This document shows positions 26,394 through 34,532 of a stretch of 64,000 nt of DNA, one piece after another. The notes beneath the pieces are model-generated. The model worked only from the letters and a program-made list of their open reading frames with translations. It was not told where the DNA came from and searched no databases. This DNA is from Edaphobacter sp. 4G125 (lineage in GTDB: Bacteria > Acidobacteriota > Terriglobia > Terriglobales > Acidobacteriaceae): NCBI RefSeq assembly GCF_014274685.1, contig NZ_CP060393.1, positions 558,001 through 622,000 on the forward strand. Direction: 5' to 3'. The translations under genes and the position numbers were made by a program. How positions within the stretch are numbered: position 1 is the stretch's first letter; each line of letters opens with the position of its first letter.

Positions 26394-27733
26394 ACAGGAA
26401 GCTCCATGGTGTGCGAAGGGCCTGGCACATGCTTAGGTGCAGATTCGGGCTCAGGGATAGCACGGGCCATGGCGCGGCCAAGACGTACGCTTTCAGCAAT
26501 GCCACGATCCTCTGGATAGTAGTAGCAAGTGTCGGCGATCTGTAATCCCGCGATGGGAGTTTGAACTGGAGGAATCTTCGAGGCGAATCCGGGTTCGCAT
26601 ATGGGTTGTCCATAGCGAAGACGGGCGACATGTGTACCGAGGATGTCAGCGGAGGTGAGGTTGGGATTGAGTCTCTGGAGACAACCGAAGCTTTCAGTCA
26701 GGAGACGTTCTTCTGGCCAGGAGAACTTTTCGTTAGTAGTGGGCATGTAATAGGGAACATAGACGATGGAGTTGTCGAGATCGCGGCGCAGGTTGGAGAG
26801 CTCAACGACCCCTGGAATCGTGAGGTTAGGGACGGAGACGTTGACCCAGAAGTGCGAGGTGGCGGGTCGACGCAGCTTGAAGACAACACAAATGACTCCG
26901 ATGTTCTGGATCGCGCGATAACGCTGCTTCCAATCCTCGGGTAAATCGGGGACCATGTCGGCGATATAAGGCGTCGGCATCGTGGAGATAACGAAATCGC
27001 CAGAAAAACTGCGTTCAGGGGTATCAATGCCGGTGACTCGATTGTTCTGTGTGGTGACACGCTGTACAGGGGATCTGAGGTGAAGCTTTCCGCCTGCGGA
27101 TTCAAAAGAGCGCACGAGAGCGTCGATCAGAGTTTGGGAGCCTCCCTCGATGTAGCCGAGTTGCTCCTGCATGATGCTGGAACGTGAACGACCGATACGG
27201 CGGATGCGCGTCCAAATCCAGGCGGCGGAGATGTTGTCGGCGTATTCGTAGAACTTGAACTCCAGAAGTGTCTTCCAGAAACGTCGATAGGCGTCTTCTC
27301 CGCACCAACGGATGATCCACTCCTTGGCGGACGTATTCTCAAGCTCTGGCCATTGATCGCGGCGAGTACTGATGAAGGCGAGCAGCCCATAACGCAGTTT
27401 GGAGATGAGGGGTGCGTTGGGAAGGCGGAGCAAGGCAAGCGGGTTTCCCCAGGGATGAAGCTGTCCATCGGTATAGAACCCCATGGTGGTGGTTTGCCAA
27501 CGGAGGCTGTCCTCCAGCCCGAGCTCGCGAAGGAGGTCGAAAGTTGGGTAGTCTGTGCGGCAGACGAAGTGGTAGAAGCGTTCGATGGAATCGCCATCGA
27601 AGTTGAAGTGTGCGGCCATGCCTCCGGGTTCTGGAGCAGCCTCCACCAGGTCGACCTCATGGCCGTCGCGAATCGCCTGCCAAGCTGCAGCAAGGCCCAT
27701 GACACCAGCACCAATCACAAGGACTTTCGCCAT
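26390..27733 (-). CDS. FAD-dependent NAD(P)-binding oxidoreductase (UDP-galactopyranose mutase/amine oxidase-like)
   Basis: The 447-residue cytoplasmic protein begins with a classic FAD-binding Rossmann motif, VLVIGAGVMGLAAAW, followed by an acidic strand end (LVEAAPEPGGMA). The family includes protoporphyrinogen oxidase-like and UDP-galactopyranose mutase-like flavoproteins. The C-terminal FAD motif is seen as GLQIADTCYYYPEDRGIAES. ATG 27733 is used, since the Rossmann motif begins directly after it and AAAGG lies 7 bases upstream. Its coupling to a membrane glycosyltransferase suggests a role in building a surface glycan or glycolipid, possibly by modifying a sugar or a lipid carrier. Confidence 0.85.
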   Translation of the reverse strand: MAKVLVIGAGVMGLAAAWQAIRDGHEVDLVEAAPEPGGMAAHFNFDGDSIERFYHFVCRTDYPTFDLLRELGLEDSLRWQTTTMGFYTDGQLHPWGNPLALLRLPNAPLISKLRYGLLAFISTRRDQWPELENTSAKEWIIRWCGEDAYRRFWKTLLEFKFYEYADNISAAWIWTRIRRIGRSRSSIMQEQLGYIEGGSQTLIDALVRSFESAGGKLHLRSPVQRVTTQNNRVTGIDTPERSFSGDFVISTMPTPYIADMVPDLPEDWKQRYRAIQNIGVICVVFKLRRPATSHFWVNVSVPNLTIPGVVELSNLRRDLDNSIVYVPYYMPTTNEKFSWPEERLLTESFGCLQRLNPNLTSADILGTHVARLRYGQPICEPGFASKIPPVQTPIAGLQIADTCYYYPEDRGIAESVRLGRAMARAIPEPESAPKHVPGPSHTMELPV

Positions 27734-27976
27734 AACGAAACCTTTGTTCCAAGGTAGTAAAGTGCCCACTTACGGAAATCGAACAATTCTGGAGGCCGGA
27801 ATCAAGTGGTGTCGTCAAAAACTCTTCTAGGGGAGGACTGCCAGGTGCTTGATGGATGCCAATATGACCAGTCTGGAGTTGGATGCAAATCAGGGAATTA
27901 CGGTTTGCCTTGCAGGTTGCGATTTATGATGGTGCAGGTTATTGAATTGCTTAACAAATCGGTCTGTGGAGGATGA

Positions 27977-29038
27977 ATGCAAACCAATAAACGAAAACAA
28001 TGGAGCGCAATTCTTTTTGGTATCGCTGTAGTTGTTCTGGTGTGGCATTCGAAGACTCCCACGGAGGCCGATGCGGTAATGGCCGCTTCAAAGCTGGCAG
28101 CAGCAGGCTCGGGAATTCCGGGCGCGGCAGGCGCAGCGGGATCAAGCTCTGGTCCGCACATTGCTGGTTGCCCGATTTTTCCTGCGGACAATGTGTGGAA
28201 TACGCCGATCGATGCTCTGAAGAAGGACAAGCACTCCGATGACTATATTCAGCGGATGGGACCGGCGCTGGTGATTCATCCCAACTTTGGATCTGAGCCT
28301 ACGAACGGCATTCCAATCACGATTACCAAGTCAAATCGTGCGCGGATTCCGATTACGTTTACCTATGGAGATGAGAGCGATCCCGGACACTATCCCACTC
28401 CGGAGGGTGCACTTGTCGAGGGAGGATGGAACTCACCTGAGGACTCAGACCGGCACGTGATTATGGTGGATGAAGGGCGTTGCGTGTTGACCGAACTGGG
28501 TGGCGTGGTGAAACAGAAAGACGGAAGCTGGGGTGCGGGAGCAGGCATCAAGATGGATCTGACCAGCAATGCGCTGCGCGCCCCGGATAAAACTTCGACG
28601 GACGCGGCGGGGTTGCCGGTAATTGCGGGTCTGTTGCGATACGACGAGGTTGCTTCCGGGGAAGTCAAGCACGCGATCCGGTTTACGACGCCGAAGACGC
28701 AGAGAGCCTATGTGTGGCCGGCACGACACTTCGCTTCACGGCTTACTGACCCAAGCTATCCTCCAATGGGGCAGCGGTTCCGCTTGCGGGCCGATTTTGA
28801 TATCTCCGGCTTCTCCAAGGAGAACCAGGTCATCCTGAAGGGATTGAAGAAGTACGGCATGATCCTGTCGGACAATGGCGGACCGTGGTTTATTATCGGC
28901 GAGCCGGACAAGCGATGGAGCGACAGCGACCTGGCTAAACTGAAGAGCATCAAAGGCGAGAACTTTGAGGCAGTCGATGAGTCTGACTGGCAGATGCTGG
29001 CCGATTCAGGGCGCGTAGACCCGGTTGCTTTGCGCTAA
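27977..29038 (+). CDS. Secreted or membrane-anchored protein, unknown function
   Basis: The 353-residue product has an N-terminal hydrophobic segment (AILFGIAVVVLVW, residues 11-23) and an Ala/Gly-rich linker. A large extracytoplasmic domain follows, starting CPIFPADNVWNTPID and including HPNFGSEPTNGIPI, GALVEGGWNSPEDSDRHVIM and YGMILSDNGGPWFIIGEPD. I have seen this pattern in proteins of Acidobacteria and Myxococcota but know no function for it. It stands alone; upstream it is divergent from the oxidoreductase gene by 243 bases. Confidence 0.75.
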   Translation: MQTNKRKQWSAILFGIAVVVLVWHSKTPTEADAVMAASKLAAAGSGIPGAAGAAGSSSGPHIAGCPIFPADNVWNTPIDALKKDKHSDDYIQRMGPALVIHPNFGSEPTNGIPITITKSNRARIPITFTYGDESDPGHYPTPEGALVEGGWNSPEDSDRHVIMVDEGRCVLTELGGVVKQKDGSWGAGAGIKMDLTSNALRAPDKTSTDAAGLPVIAGLLRYDEVASGEVKHAIRFTTPKTQRAYVWPARHFASRLTDPSYPPMGQRFRLRADFDISGFSKENQVILKGLKKYGMILSDNGGPWFIIGEPDKRWSDSDLAKLKSIKGENFEAVDESDWQMLADSGRVDPVALR

Positions 29039-29065
29039 ATCAAACGAAGGTGGTGGGAGAGAACG

Positions 29066-29326
29066 ATGGCATACACCGAGAGTTATACGTGTGACGTCTG
29101 CGGTAACGCGAAAGAATCGGATGGATGGTGGCTGGCCTGGATCGATTGTTTTCCGGGCCGCTCTCCGGAGGAAGATCAGCCGCTGATCAAATTGACGCGA
29201 TGGCAGTCGTACCATGCACATTCGGATGGCGTGAAGCACCTGTGCGGAGCACGGTGCGCAGGAACCCTGATGGATCGGTGGATGATGGAGCAGCATGCCG
29301 ATCCTGACGCACACTGCGCGACGTAG
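29066..29326 (+). CDS. Small zinc-ribbon-like protein
   Basis: The 86-residue product has one CxxC pair at the front (CDVCG, residues 9-13) and a second pair near the end (CGARCAGTLMDRW), which fits a small metal-binding ribbon. It is Trp-rich (GWWLAWIDCF). The start ATG has GGGAGAG just upstream. It lies 27 bases after the secreted protein gene and is likely in the same message. Function unknown. Confidence 0.7.
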   Translation: MAYTESYTCDVCGNAKESDGWWLAWIDCFPGRSPEEDQPLIKLTRWQSYHAHSDGVKHLCGARCAGTLMDRWMMEQHADPDAHCAT

Positions 29327-29412
29327 AAAAGCCGGCCAGTCTGCGATGACATGTTGCGGGACAGTCGCAGGCTAGTCTTTATTAATTTAGTGAATAAAAA
29401 GTTATCTCTGAC

Positions 29413-29482
29413 TTGACAGGAATGTATTGTCCAGTTATTTAACTAATAAGTTAATTAACTTTAAGGTTAAATAATTGGACAA
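29413..29482 (+). promoter_or_regulatory. ArsR promoter with nested palindromic operator
   Basis: TTGACA (29413-29418) and TATTTA (29436-29441) are 17 bases apart. TTGTCCAGTTATTTAAC (29427-29443) and GTTAAATAATTGGACAA (29466-29482) are inverted repeats matching at 16 of 17 positions. Their centre holds the perfect palindrome AAGTTAATTAACTT (29448-29461). The right arm covers the TTG start codon, so binding would block both transcription start and the start of translation. Confidence 0.75.
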
Positions 29483-29831
29483 CTCTCTTGATCGAGCGTT
29501 TGCAGCCCTGGCGGATCCAACGCGGCGAGCCATTCTGGCGAAACTGACGCTGGGAGAGACTTCTGTGACGGAGCTGGCCGAGCCGTTCGAGATGAGTCTG
29601 CCTGCGATCTCGCGACACCTGAAAGTGCTTGAGAAGGCGAAGCTGATTTCACGGGGTCGCGATGCGCAGTGGAGACCTTGCCGGATCGAACCGCAGGGAT
29701 TGAAAGAGATTGCCGAATGGATGGAACATTACCGTCGCTTCTGGTCCGAGAGCCTGGACCGGATGGAACTTTACGTCGCCAAACTGCAAGCGGCGGAGAA
29801 GACAAAGAAGAGAACGAACCGGAAGCAATAG
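29475..29831 (+). CDS. ArsR family transcriptional regulator
   Basis: The 118-residue product has the ArsR winged helix-turn-helix (LADPTRRAILAKL, then EMSLPAISRHLKVLEKAKLI). It lacks the classic ELCVCD metal box, so it is probably one of the non-metal ArsR proteins often paired with AHSA1-domain proteins. The start is TTG 29475, with TTAAGG 8 bases upstream and no in-frame ATG nearby. A long palindrome covers its promoter and start, so it likely represses itself and the AHSA1 gene at 30108. The C-terminal tail is rich in Lys and Arg. Confidence 0.92.
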   Translation: MDNSLDRAFAALADPTRRAILAKLTLGETSVTELAEPFEMSLPAISRHLKVLEKAKLISRGRDAQWRPCRIEPQGLKEIAEWMEHYRRFWSESLDRMELYVAKLQAAEKTKKRTNRKQ

Positions 29832-29865
29832 CTTGTGAACTCAAAAATTGATTGAGGAGTCGAAG

Positions 29866-30036
29866 ATGAGCAGTGCCGGTCTTTCGAAATTGCGGTTAGA
29901 GCAAATGCATCAAGTGTTGTCCGGACACATCGAGCGCCAGGAAATGCCTGGATTGGTTGCGCTGGTGAGCCACGGTGATGAGGTTCATGTGGAGGAGCTT
30001 GGGACGCTGGCGTTCGACACCAAAGGTGTTCAGTGA
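29866..30036 (+). pseudogene. Truncated serine hydrolase (beta-lactamase family) N-terminus
   Basis: The 56-codon frame (GLSKLRLEQMHQVLSGHIER, then MPGLVALVSHGDEVHVEELG) matches the first part of class C beta-lactamase-like serine hydrolases, which normally run 350-450 residues with SxxK and YxN motifs. It stops at 30034-30036 before any catalytic motif, and the AHSA1 gene follows 71 bases later. It has a good ribosome site (GAGGAG). I infer a remnant left by an internal deletion. Confidence 0.65.
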
Positions 30037-30107
30037 TTTCTGGACATTGGCCTATGCAGCGATGGAATAAAGAGAAGTCGCGAATTGAATTACGAAAGGA
30101 CGAGAGT

Positions 30108-30569
30108 ATGGCAGTGGAGAAGGTTATAGATATGACAGATCGAGAGATTTCGGATACGCGAATCGTGGATGCCACGCGGGAGCTGTTATGGACGATATGG
30201 ACGGAACCTGAGCATGTTATTCAGTGGTGGGGGCCGGAAGGTTTTACCAACACAACCGAGAAGATGGATGTGCGAGCGGGCGGGGAGTGGAACCATGTGA
30301 TGCATGGTCCGGATGGCACGGACTACATCAACAGAATTGTCTATCGCGAGGTGGTTAAACCGGAGAAGCTGGTATTCGATCACATCTCGGTTCCATATCA
30401 CCGCACAACGGTTGTGTTTGAGGATATCGGTGGCGGGAAGACGAAGCTGAGCTTCCACATGATCTTCGATACGACGGAGGAGAAGCGTTATGTCGCAGAG
30501 AAGTTCAAGGCGGAAAGCGGCTTGAAGCAGACGCTGAATCGTATGGAAGAATACCTGGCTAGACAGTAG
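30108..30569 (+). CDS. AHSA1/SRPBCC domain protein
   Basis: The 153-residue protein has the helix-grip fold of the AHSA1 group: RIVDATRELLWTIWTEPEHV, then QWWGPEGFTNTTEKMDVRAG, then GEWNHVMHGPDG and a C-terminal helix (GLKQTLNRMEEYLA). These proteins bind hydrophobic ligands; few have a known role. ATG 30108 is chosen, with AAAGGA 7 bases upstream. ArsR/AHSA1 pairs are frequent in soil bacteria, and the palindrome upstream of arsR probably controls this gene too. Confidence 0.9.
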   Translation: MAVEKVIDMTDREISDTRIVDATRELLWTIWTEPEHVIQWWGPEGFTNTTEKMDVRAGGEWNHVMHGPDGTDYINRIVYREVVKPEKLVFDHISVPYHRTTVVFEDIGGGKTKLSFHMIFDTTEEKRYVAEKFKAESGLKQTLNRMEEYLARQ

Positions 30570-30680
30570 CCCACCCCCCAGGGGGTGATTCGCGTAAGAA
30601 GCCTGGTTTCAGCATTTTATGAAATTTGAACAAGGTAAAATATAGAAACCAAGCGGTTTAACCCTAAAAATATAGATTCC

Positions 30681-30723
30681 AAAAGAGTTATCCCCCGTGT
30701 TGGTAACGGGGGATAACTCTTTT
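30681..30723. terminator. Bidirectional intrinsic terminator
   Basis: AAAAGAGTTATCCCCCGT (30681-30698) and its exact 18-base complement (30706-30723) flank a 7-base loop. A-run and T-run ends make it usable in either direction. It would end the ArsR/AHSA1 message. Confidence 0.85.
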
Positions 30724-30898
30724 GTCTTTCGAGCTGTTTTAAGAGTAGCAGGTGGGATGGGGTGATTTTGCAGATTTTTGTGACTCTATCTTGTTTGGAT
30801 TGAAGTATTTGTAATTTTTGGGGGCTTGACAGGTTTTTCGCTCCAGTCAGGCGGCTTCGTCGTCGAACCTGGAGCACCCGTGCAATCGTGCGATGAAC

Positions 30899-30990
30899 AC
30901 AGGGACTCTTCCCTTTCGATTCGCTCAAGGTCAGGTATTTGGGGAGAGAAGCAGGTTCCTCGACTCCGCTGCGCTATGCCTGGAATGGCA
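30899..30990. repeat. Degenerate copy of the intergenic repeat
   Basis: ACAGGGACTCTTCCC, TTCGATTCGCTCAAGGTCAG and CTCGACTCCGCTGCGC match pieces of the elements at 7804, 8061 and 21781, but the GGATGACAC end is lost. Confidence 0.4.
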
Positions 30991-31120
30991 CCTCTAGAGA
31001 TTCCACATGACACCCTCATGAATATGAAACATGTGGATAGACATAGGACAGATGTGAGATGCCGGTGCTCCCCAAGGAATGAGAAGATGCATTAGAAACA
31101 CTTCACAGGAGAAGGAAACG

Positions 31121-31573
31121 ATGAAGAAGCTGTATTCACTGATGCAAAAGCGCGGTCTTATTCTGGCCGGGGTTATCGCGGTCTGTGCTTCGGGCAGTGC
31201 GTTTGCCCAGAACAAGGCCATCGACTTTAAGCCGGGCAATCCTTTTAGTGATGGAGTCGTTGCGGGCAATACGCTTTATGTTGCCGGTCAGCAGGGTCCG
31301 GATGCGAATGGGAAGGTCACCGGAACCGACATCACTGTGCAGACGCGCAACGCGATTGCTGCGGTGAAGAAGGTGGTGGAGAAGGCCGGCTTCAAGATGT
31401 CGGATATCGTCTCTGTGACGGTGTATGTGACGGACCTGAACGATGTGAAGAAGATGAACGAGGTCTACATCAAGGATATGCCGGACCCGAAGCCAGCCCG
31501 CGCGACAGTGCAGGTTGCAGGTCTGATCGGCGGAGCCCGGATCGAGATCGCCGCAATTGCTGTGAAGCACTAA
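31121..31573 (+). CDS. Secreted RidA family protein
   Basis: RidA proteins hydrolyse reactive enamine/imine intermediates released by PLP enzymes. The 150-residue product has the YjgF/RidA pattern: FSDGVVAGNTLYVAGQQGPD, QTRNAIAAVKKVVEKAG, VTVYVTDLNDVKKMNEVY and the end ARATVQVAGLIGGARIEIAA with the active-site Arg of RATVQV. Unlike the usual cytoplasmic type, it has a signal peptide (residues 1-29, ending AFAQ), so it acts in the periplasm. AGGAGAAGGA precedes ATG 31121. A terminator follows. Confidence 0.92.
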   Translation: MKKLYSLMQKRGLILAGVIAVCASGSAFAQNKAIDFKPGNPFSDGVVAGNTLYVAGQQGPDANGKVTGTDITVQTRNAIAAVKKVVEKAGFKMSDIVSVTVYVTDLNDVKKMNEVYIKDMPDPKPARATVQVAGLIGGARIEIAAIAVKH

Positions 31574-31593
31574 GCAATCGCTCTGGTGTAGAA

Positions 31594-31620
31594 AAAGCCC
31601 TCCTCGCGGAGGGCTTTCTG
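31594..31620 (+). terminator. Intrinsic terminator after RidA gene
   Basis: AAAGCCCTCC-TCGC-GGAGGGCTTT (31594-31617) forms a 10-bp stem with A- and T-rich ends. It sits between the convergent RidA and small-protein genes and can serve both. Confidence 0.85.
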
Positions 31621-31648
31621 CTTGTAAATGTGAAGAGGAGGTGGCGAA

Positions 31649-31843
31649 CTAGCCTTGCGATTCGCCCTCTTCTTTCTTGCCGAGAAAGTTTTCGAGCGCA
31701 CCCTTAATGGCGTCAGTACCCTCGAAGCCTGCAACCGCTGCGGCACCTTCCTCGAGGATATTTGCGTTCGGGTTCAGCTTCTTTACGCCTTCAATGGCGG
31801 CTACAGCACCTGCAACTTTTTCTGCTTCGTCCATCAAACCCAT
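31649..31843 (-). CDS. Small acidic protein, unknown function
   Basis: The 64-residue product (MGLMDEAEKVAGAVAAIEGV at the start) is Ala/Glu/Gly-rich, probably helical, with an acidic tail. It has a good ribosome site (GGAGAC before the ATG) and lies alone behind a terminator. No family is recognised, but codon use and the ribosome site support a real gene. Confidence 0.6.
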   Translation of the reverse strand: MGLMDEAEKVAGAVAAIEGVKKLNPNANILEEGAAAVAGFEGTDAIKGALENFLGKKEEGESQG

Positions 31844-31950
31844 GGAATGTCTCCTTCCGAATTGACTGAACCGTACCCTGACCTGAGGGTAGGGGGAGAA
31901 TCATAAATGAACATTGCTGGATTTGAATATGAGGCTGCCCTGGCGATGGT

Positions 31951-32592
31951 CTACGTCTGCCTATCCTGCTGAATCAGTTCGTAGTAGCGGGATTCGGGTG
32001 CGGCGCAGGAATGACAGAGGATGCGGCCTTTGGGATCGATAGCGTTGCGGTCGTAGTTGATCCCTTCGCCGCAGAGAGCGCAGGCGATGCGAGCGGATTT
32101 GTAGCCCGGCATTTCGCGGGGATGGATGGGGACGCGGACCCACTGCTCGTGAAAGAGTTCAGCATCGGGAAGCTCGCGATAGGCGAGCATCTGTTGCTGG
32201 TTCTTGTTTTCGATCTGTGGGTAAAGCTCGCGGGCACGTTGCTTGGAGGACTCGAGCGCCGAGATGCGGATGCCTTTGTAAGCGGGAGTTCCATCGGATT
32301 GCGGCGCGAGTTGGTGGTTGAGGTCGACGAAAGTCGCAGCCATCTTTCCCCAGTCGCGGAACTTGAGAGCGCGTTTGCCGAGACGGCATCCGGTGACGAC
32401 GGCAATGGCGTCGGTGGCGCAGCGGTCGATTTCGACGAAGGTGACGAGGCGTTTGCGGTCGGTGGTGCGGGGTTCGACGATGCCGAGGCGCTGACAGCCG
32501 AGCATAGCTAGGCGGACGCCGAGGATCTGTCCGGCGCAGAGATGGCCGTGGGCGAGTTCGGCCTGGCGCATGAGATCGTCGAAGGATTCCAT
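31951..32592 (-). CDS. FmdE family protein with C-terminal zinc ribbon
   Basis: The 213-residue product starts with the FmdE pattern (HGHLCAGQILGVRLAMLGCQ and FVEIDRCATDAIAVVTGCRLGKRAL), which is named after a formylmethanofuran dehydrogenase operon protein but is widespread in bacteria without that pathway. The C-terminal part has two cysteine pairs (CALCGEGINY and CHSCAAPE) forming a zinc ribbon. The His and Cys of the first motif may bind a metal. Its actual role is unknown. It is divergent from the MarC gene. Confidence 0.85.
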   Translation of the reverse strand: MESFDDLMRQAELAHGHLCAGQILGVRLAMLGCQRLGIVEPRTTDRKRLVTFVEIDRCATDAIAVVTGCRLGKRALKFRDWGKMAATFVDLNHQLAPQSDGTPAYKGIRISALESSKQRARELYPQIENKNQQQMLAYRELPDAELFHEQWVRVPIHPREMPGYKSARIACALCGEGINYDRNAIDPKGRILCHSCAAPESRYYELIQQDRQT

Positions 32593-32669
32593 GAAGAGAT
32601 GATACGGGGGATGCGATATTGTTGCAGGGGGCCGCTGAAGTAAGAAAACAGCCGTACGTGGAGGGAATC

Positions 32670-33359
32670 GTGGGCGTCTTATGGAAGCACTTTGCGCTGG
32701 GATTCAGCGCCCTGTTACCGTTGGTGAATCCGCTGGGATCGGCGCTGGTGTTTCTGGGAATTGTGGGGCTGCAGCCAGCTTCGGTGTACCGTTCGCTGGC
32801 TCGTCAGATTGCGGTGAACATGGTGCTGTTCTTCGCGGTGATTGAGCTGATCGGATCGTACCTGCTGTCGTTCTTCGGAATCTCACTGCCGATTGTGCAG
32901 CTTGCGGGAGGCGTGGTGGTGGCAGCGATCGGTTGGGGAGTGTTGAACCAGCCCGATGCCGAAGATGCGAAACGGACAGCAAGTATTCAGATCGCATCCA
33001 CGGAAGACGATGCGCAGCAGCGATGGGGAGCGAAGACGTTTTATCCCCTGATGTTTCCGATCACAGCGGGTCCAGGATGTCTTGTCGTCATGCTGACGTT
33101 GAGCGCGCACACGATGGAGGGAGACAGCCTGACTGAAACTGTGCTCGCGCGCATTGGGTTGCTGCTGGCAGTCGTGTTGTTGAGTGTGTTGGTCTATGTC
33201 TGCTATGCATCGGCTCCTAAGCTTGCGTCGAAGATCTCTCCTGCAACAACTCATGGAATTCTGCGTGTGATCGCATTCATCCTGCTATGCATCGGAGTGC
33301 AGATCGCATGGAAGGGGTTGGAGTCGTTGATCAAGCCACTGCTGATGCTGCGGAGTTAA
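32670..33359 (+). CDS. MarC family integral membrane protein
   Basis: This inner-membrane protein has six likely spans in 229 residues. The family signature is seen in LWKHFALGFSALLPLVNPLG at the start and in TFYPLMFPITAGPGCLVVML in the middle, where the second half repeats the first. MarC proteins have no proven transport substrate. The GTG at 32670 fits the usual family start and has GGAGGG close upstream; a TTG at 32619 with GGGGGA 7 bases upstream is the alternative. It is divergent from the FmdE-like gene and convergent with the oxidoreductase gene. Confidence 0.9.
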   Translation: MGVLWKHFALGFSALLPLVNPLGSALVFLGIVGLQPASVYRSLARQIAVNMVLFFAVIELIGSYLLSFFGISLPIVQLAGGVVVAAIGWGVLNQPDAEDAKRTASIQIASTEDDAQQRWGAKTFYPLMFPITAGPGCLVVMLTLSAHTMEGDSLTETVLARIGLLLAVVLLSVLVYVCYASAPKLASKISPATTHGILRVIAFILLCIGVQIAWKGLESLIKPLLMLRS

Positions 33360-33365
33360 AGGCCT

Positions 33366-34304
33366 CTATGAGGCAGGAGCGATCGTCACAACGACCTTGC
33401 CGTGGCCGGAACGATGAGAGGAAGAGTTGGAGTAGATTTCCGCAGCCTGAGAGAACGGAACGGCGGCATCGACGAAGGTGACGAGTTTGCTGGTATCGAT
33501 GAGTGCGGCGATCTCCATGAGCTGGCGCTGGTGCGGTTTGACGATGAAGAAGGCGTGTTGAATGCGTGGGTCCTGAGAGGATTCCTTGTCGGAACTGATG
33601 GTGACAGCAAAGCGGCCGGGTTTCAGGAGAGGGAAGGAACGGAGAAGAGCATCGCCGCCTACGGTATCGAAGACGATGTCGACGGGCTGAGAGATGGCAT
33701 CTTCGAAGCGGGTGGTGTGATAGTCGATGACCTCGTCGGCTCCAAGGCGGCGGACGAGGTCGAAGTTGTGCGCAGAGGCGGTAGCGATGACGTGGGCTCC
33801 GTGGAGGTGCGCGATCTGCACGGCGAAGATCCCAACCGCTCCTGCGCCTCCGTGGATGAGGACGCGATCGCCGGGATGAAGGTGACCGTGCTCGAAGAGT
33901 CCCTGCCATGCGGTAAGGGCGCTGATGGGAATGGTCGCGGCCTGAATCGGTGTGAGTGTGAGAGGGGCAGGAGCGATGGAAGAGGCCTCGGTGAGGCAGT
34001 ACTCTGCGAGCGCACCGGCGGCGAACCAGTCATTCATGCCAAAGACAGCCTGGTCGAGGGTGAAATCATGGGTGCCTTCACCGAGAGCAGCGACGGTCCC
34101 GGAAAATTCATGGCAGGGGATGGCACCCGTGCGCGGCTGGCCGGATGAAGTGTGCGTTGTGGGATACCAATCGAGCTCGGTCGGAGTGATGGCGGTAGCA
34201 GAGATGCGGACAAGAACCTGTCCGGGACCGGGCTGAGGTGCGGGGACGGTGGTTTCAATCAACCGGGGCGAGGCGTTGGAATCTGCAAGGCGCAAGGCTT
34301 TCAT
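33366..34304 (-). CDS. NADP-dependent medium-chain oxidoreductase (quinone oxidoreductase-like)
   Basis: The 312-residue product belongs to the zinc-free medium-chain dehydrogenase group. The GroES-like start includes PQPGPGQVLVRISATAITPT and CHEFSGTVAALG. The nucleotide-binding motif is DRVLIHGGAGAVGIFAVQIA, followed by the ADEVIDYHTT strand. Members reduce quinones or alkenals with NADPH. ATG 34304 has GGAG 6 bases upstream. It ends 6 bases from the convergent MarC stop. Confidence 0.9.
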   Translation of the reverse strand: MKALRLADSNASPRLIETTVPAPQPGPGQVLVRISATAITPTELDWYPTTHTSSGQPRTGAIPCHEFSGTVAALGEGTHDFTLDQAVFGMNDWFAAGALAEYCLTEASSIAPAPLTLTPIQAATIPISALTAWQGLFEHGHLHPGDRVLIHGGAGAVGIFAVQIAHLHGAHVIATASAHNFDLVRRLGADEVIDYHTTRFEDAISQPVDIVFDTVGGDALLRSFPLLKPGRFAVTISSDKESSQDPRIQHAFFIVKPHQRQLMEIAALIDTSKLVTFVDAAVPFSQAAEIYSNSSSHRSGHGKVVVTIAPAS

Positions 34305-34343
34305 GAAAGGCTCCAATGCTGGCAAGATGCAACGAGGCTGATG

Positions 34344-34532
34344 TTATTTACGCAGAGCGCGACGAATCTTTTGATCGGTGTTGTATTGGCTAAGAGCGTA
34401 CACGGCCCAGATGGTTGCCGGAATCCAACCAAGAAGGGTGACCTGCAGAACAAGACAGATCATTCCGGCGAAGGGTCGCCCGATGGTAAAGAAGGTAAGC
34501 CAGGGAAGTAGAAACGCAATGATGAGTCTCAC
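34344..34532 (-). CDS. YqaE/Pmp3 family small membrane protein
   Basis: The 62-residue proteolipid has two spans with the family pattern FLLPWLTFFTIGRPFAGMI and LVLQVTLLGWIPATIWAVYAL, followed by a short basic tail. Pmp3-like proteins influence membrane potential and stress tolerance in other organisms. It lies 39 bases upstream of the oxidoreductase start on the same strand and may share its message. Confidence 0.88.
   Translation of the reverse strand: MRLIIAFLLPWLTFFTIGRPFAGMICLVLQVTLLGWIPATIWAVYALSQYNTDQKIRRALRK

Larger units (their letters stand above)
30570..31120. other. Gene-free stretch with terminator and degenerate repeats
   Basis: No convincing coding sequence is seen. A perfect bidirectional hairpin lies at 30681-30723 and a degenerate repeat at 30899-30990. 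The last 14 bases hold the ribosome site of the RidA gene. Confidence 0.6.

Noticed and set aside
33402-34148. 248-codon plus-strand frame
   Set aside because: Antisense to the medium-chain oxidoreductase, whose motifs are complete.
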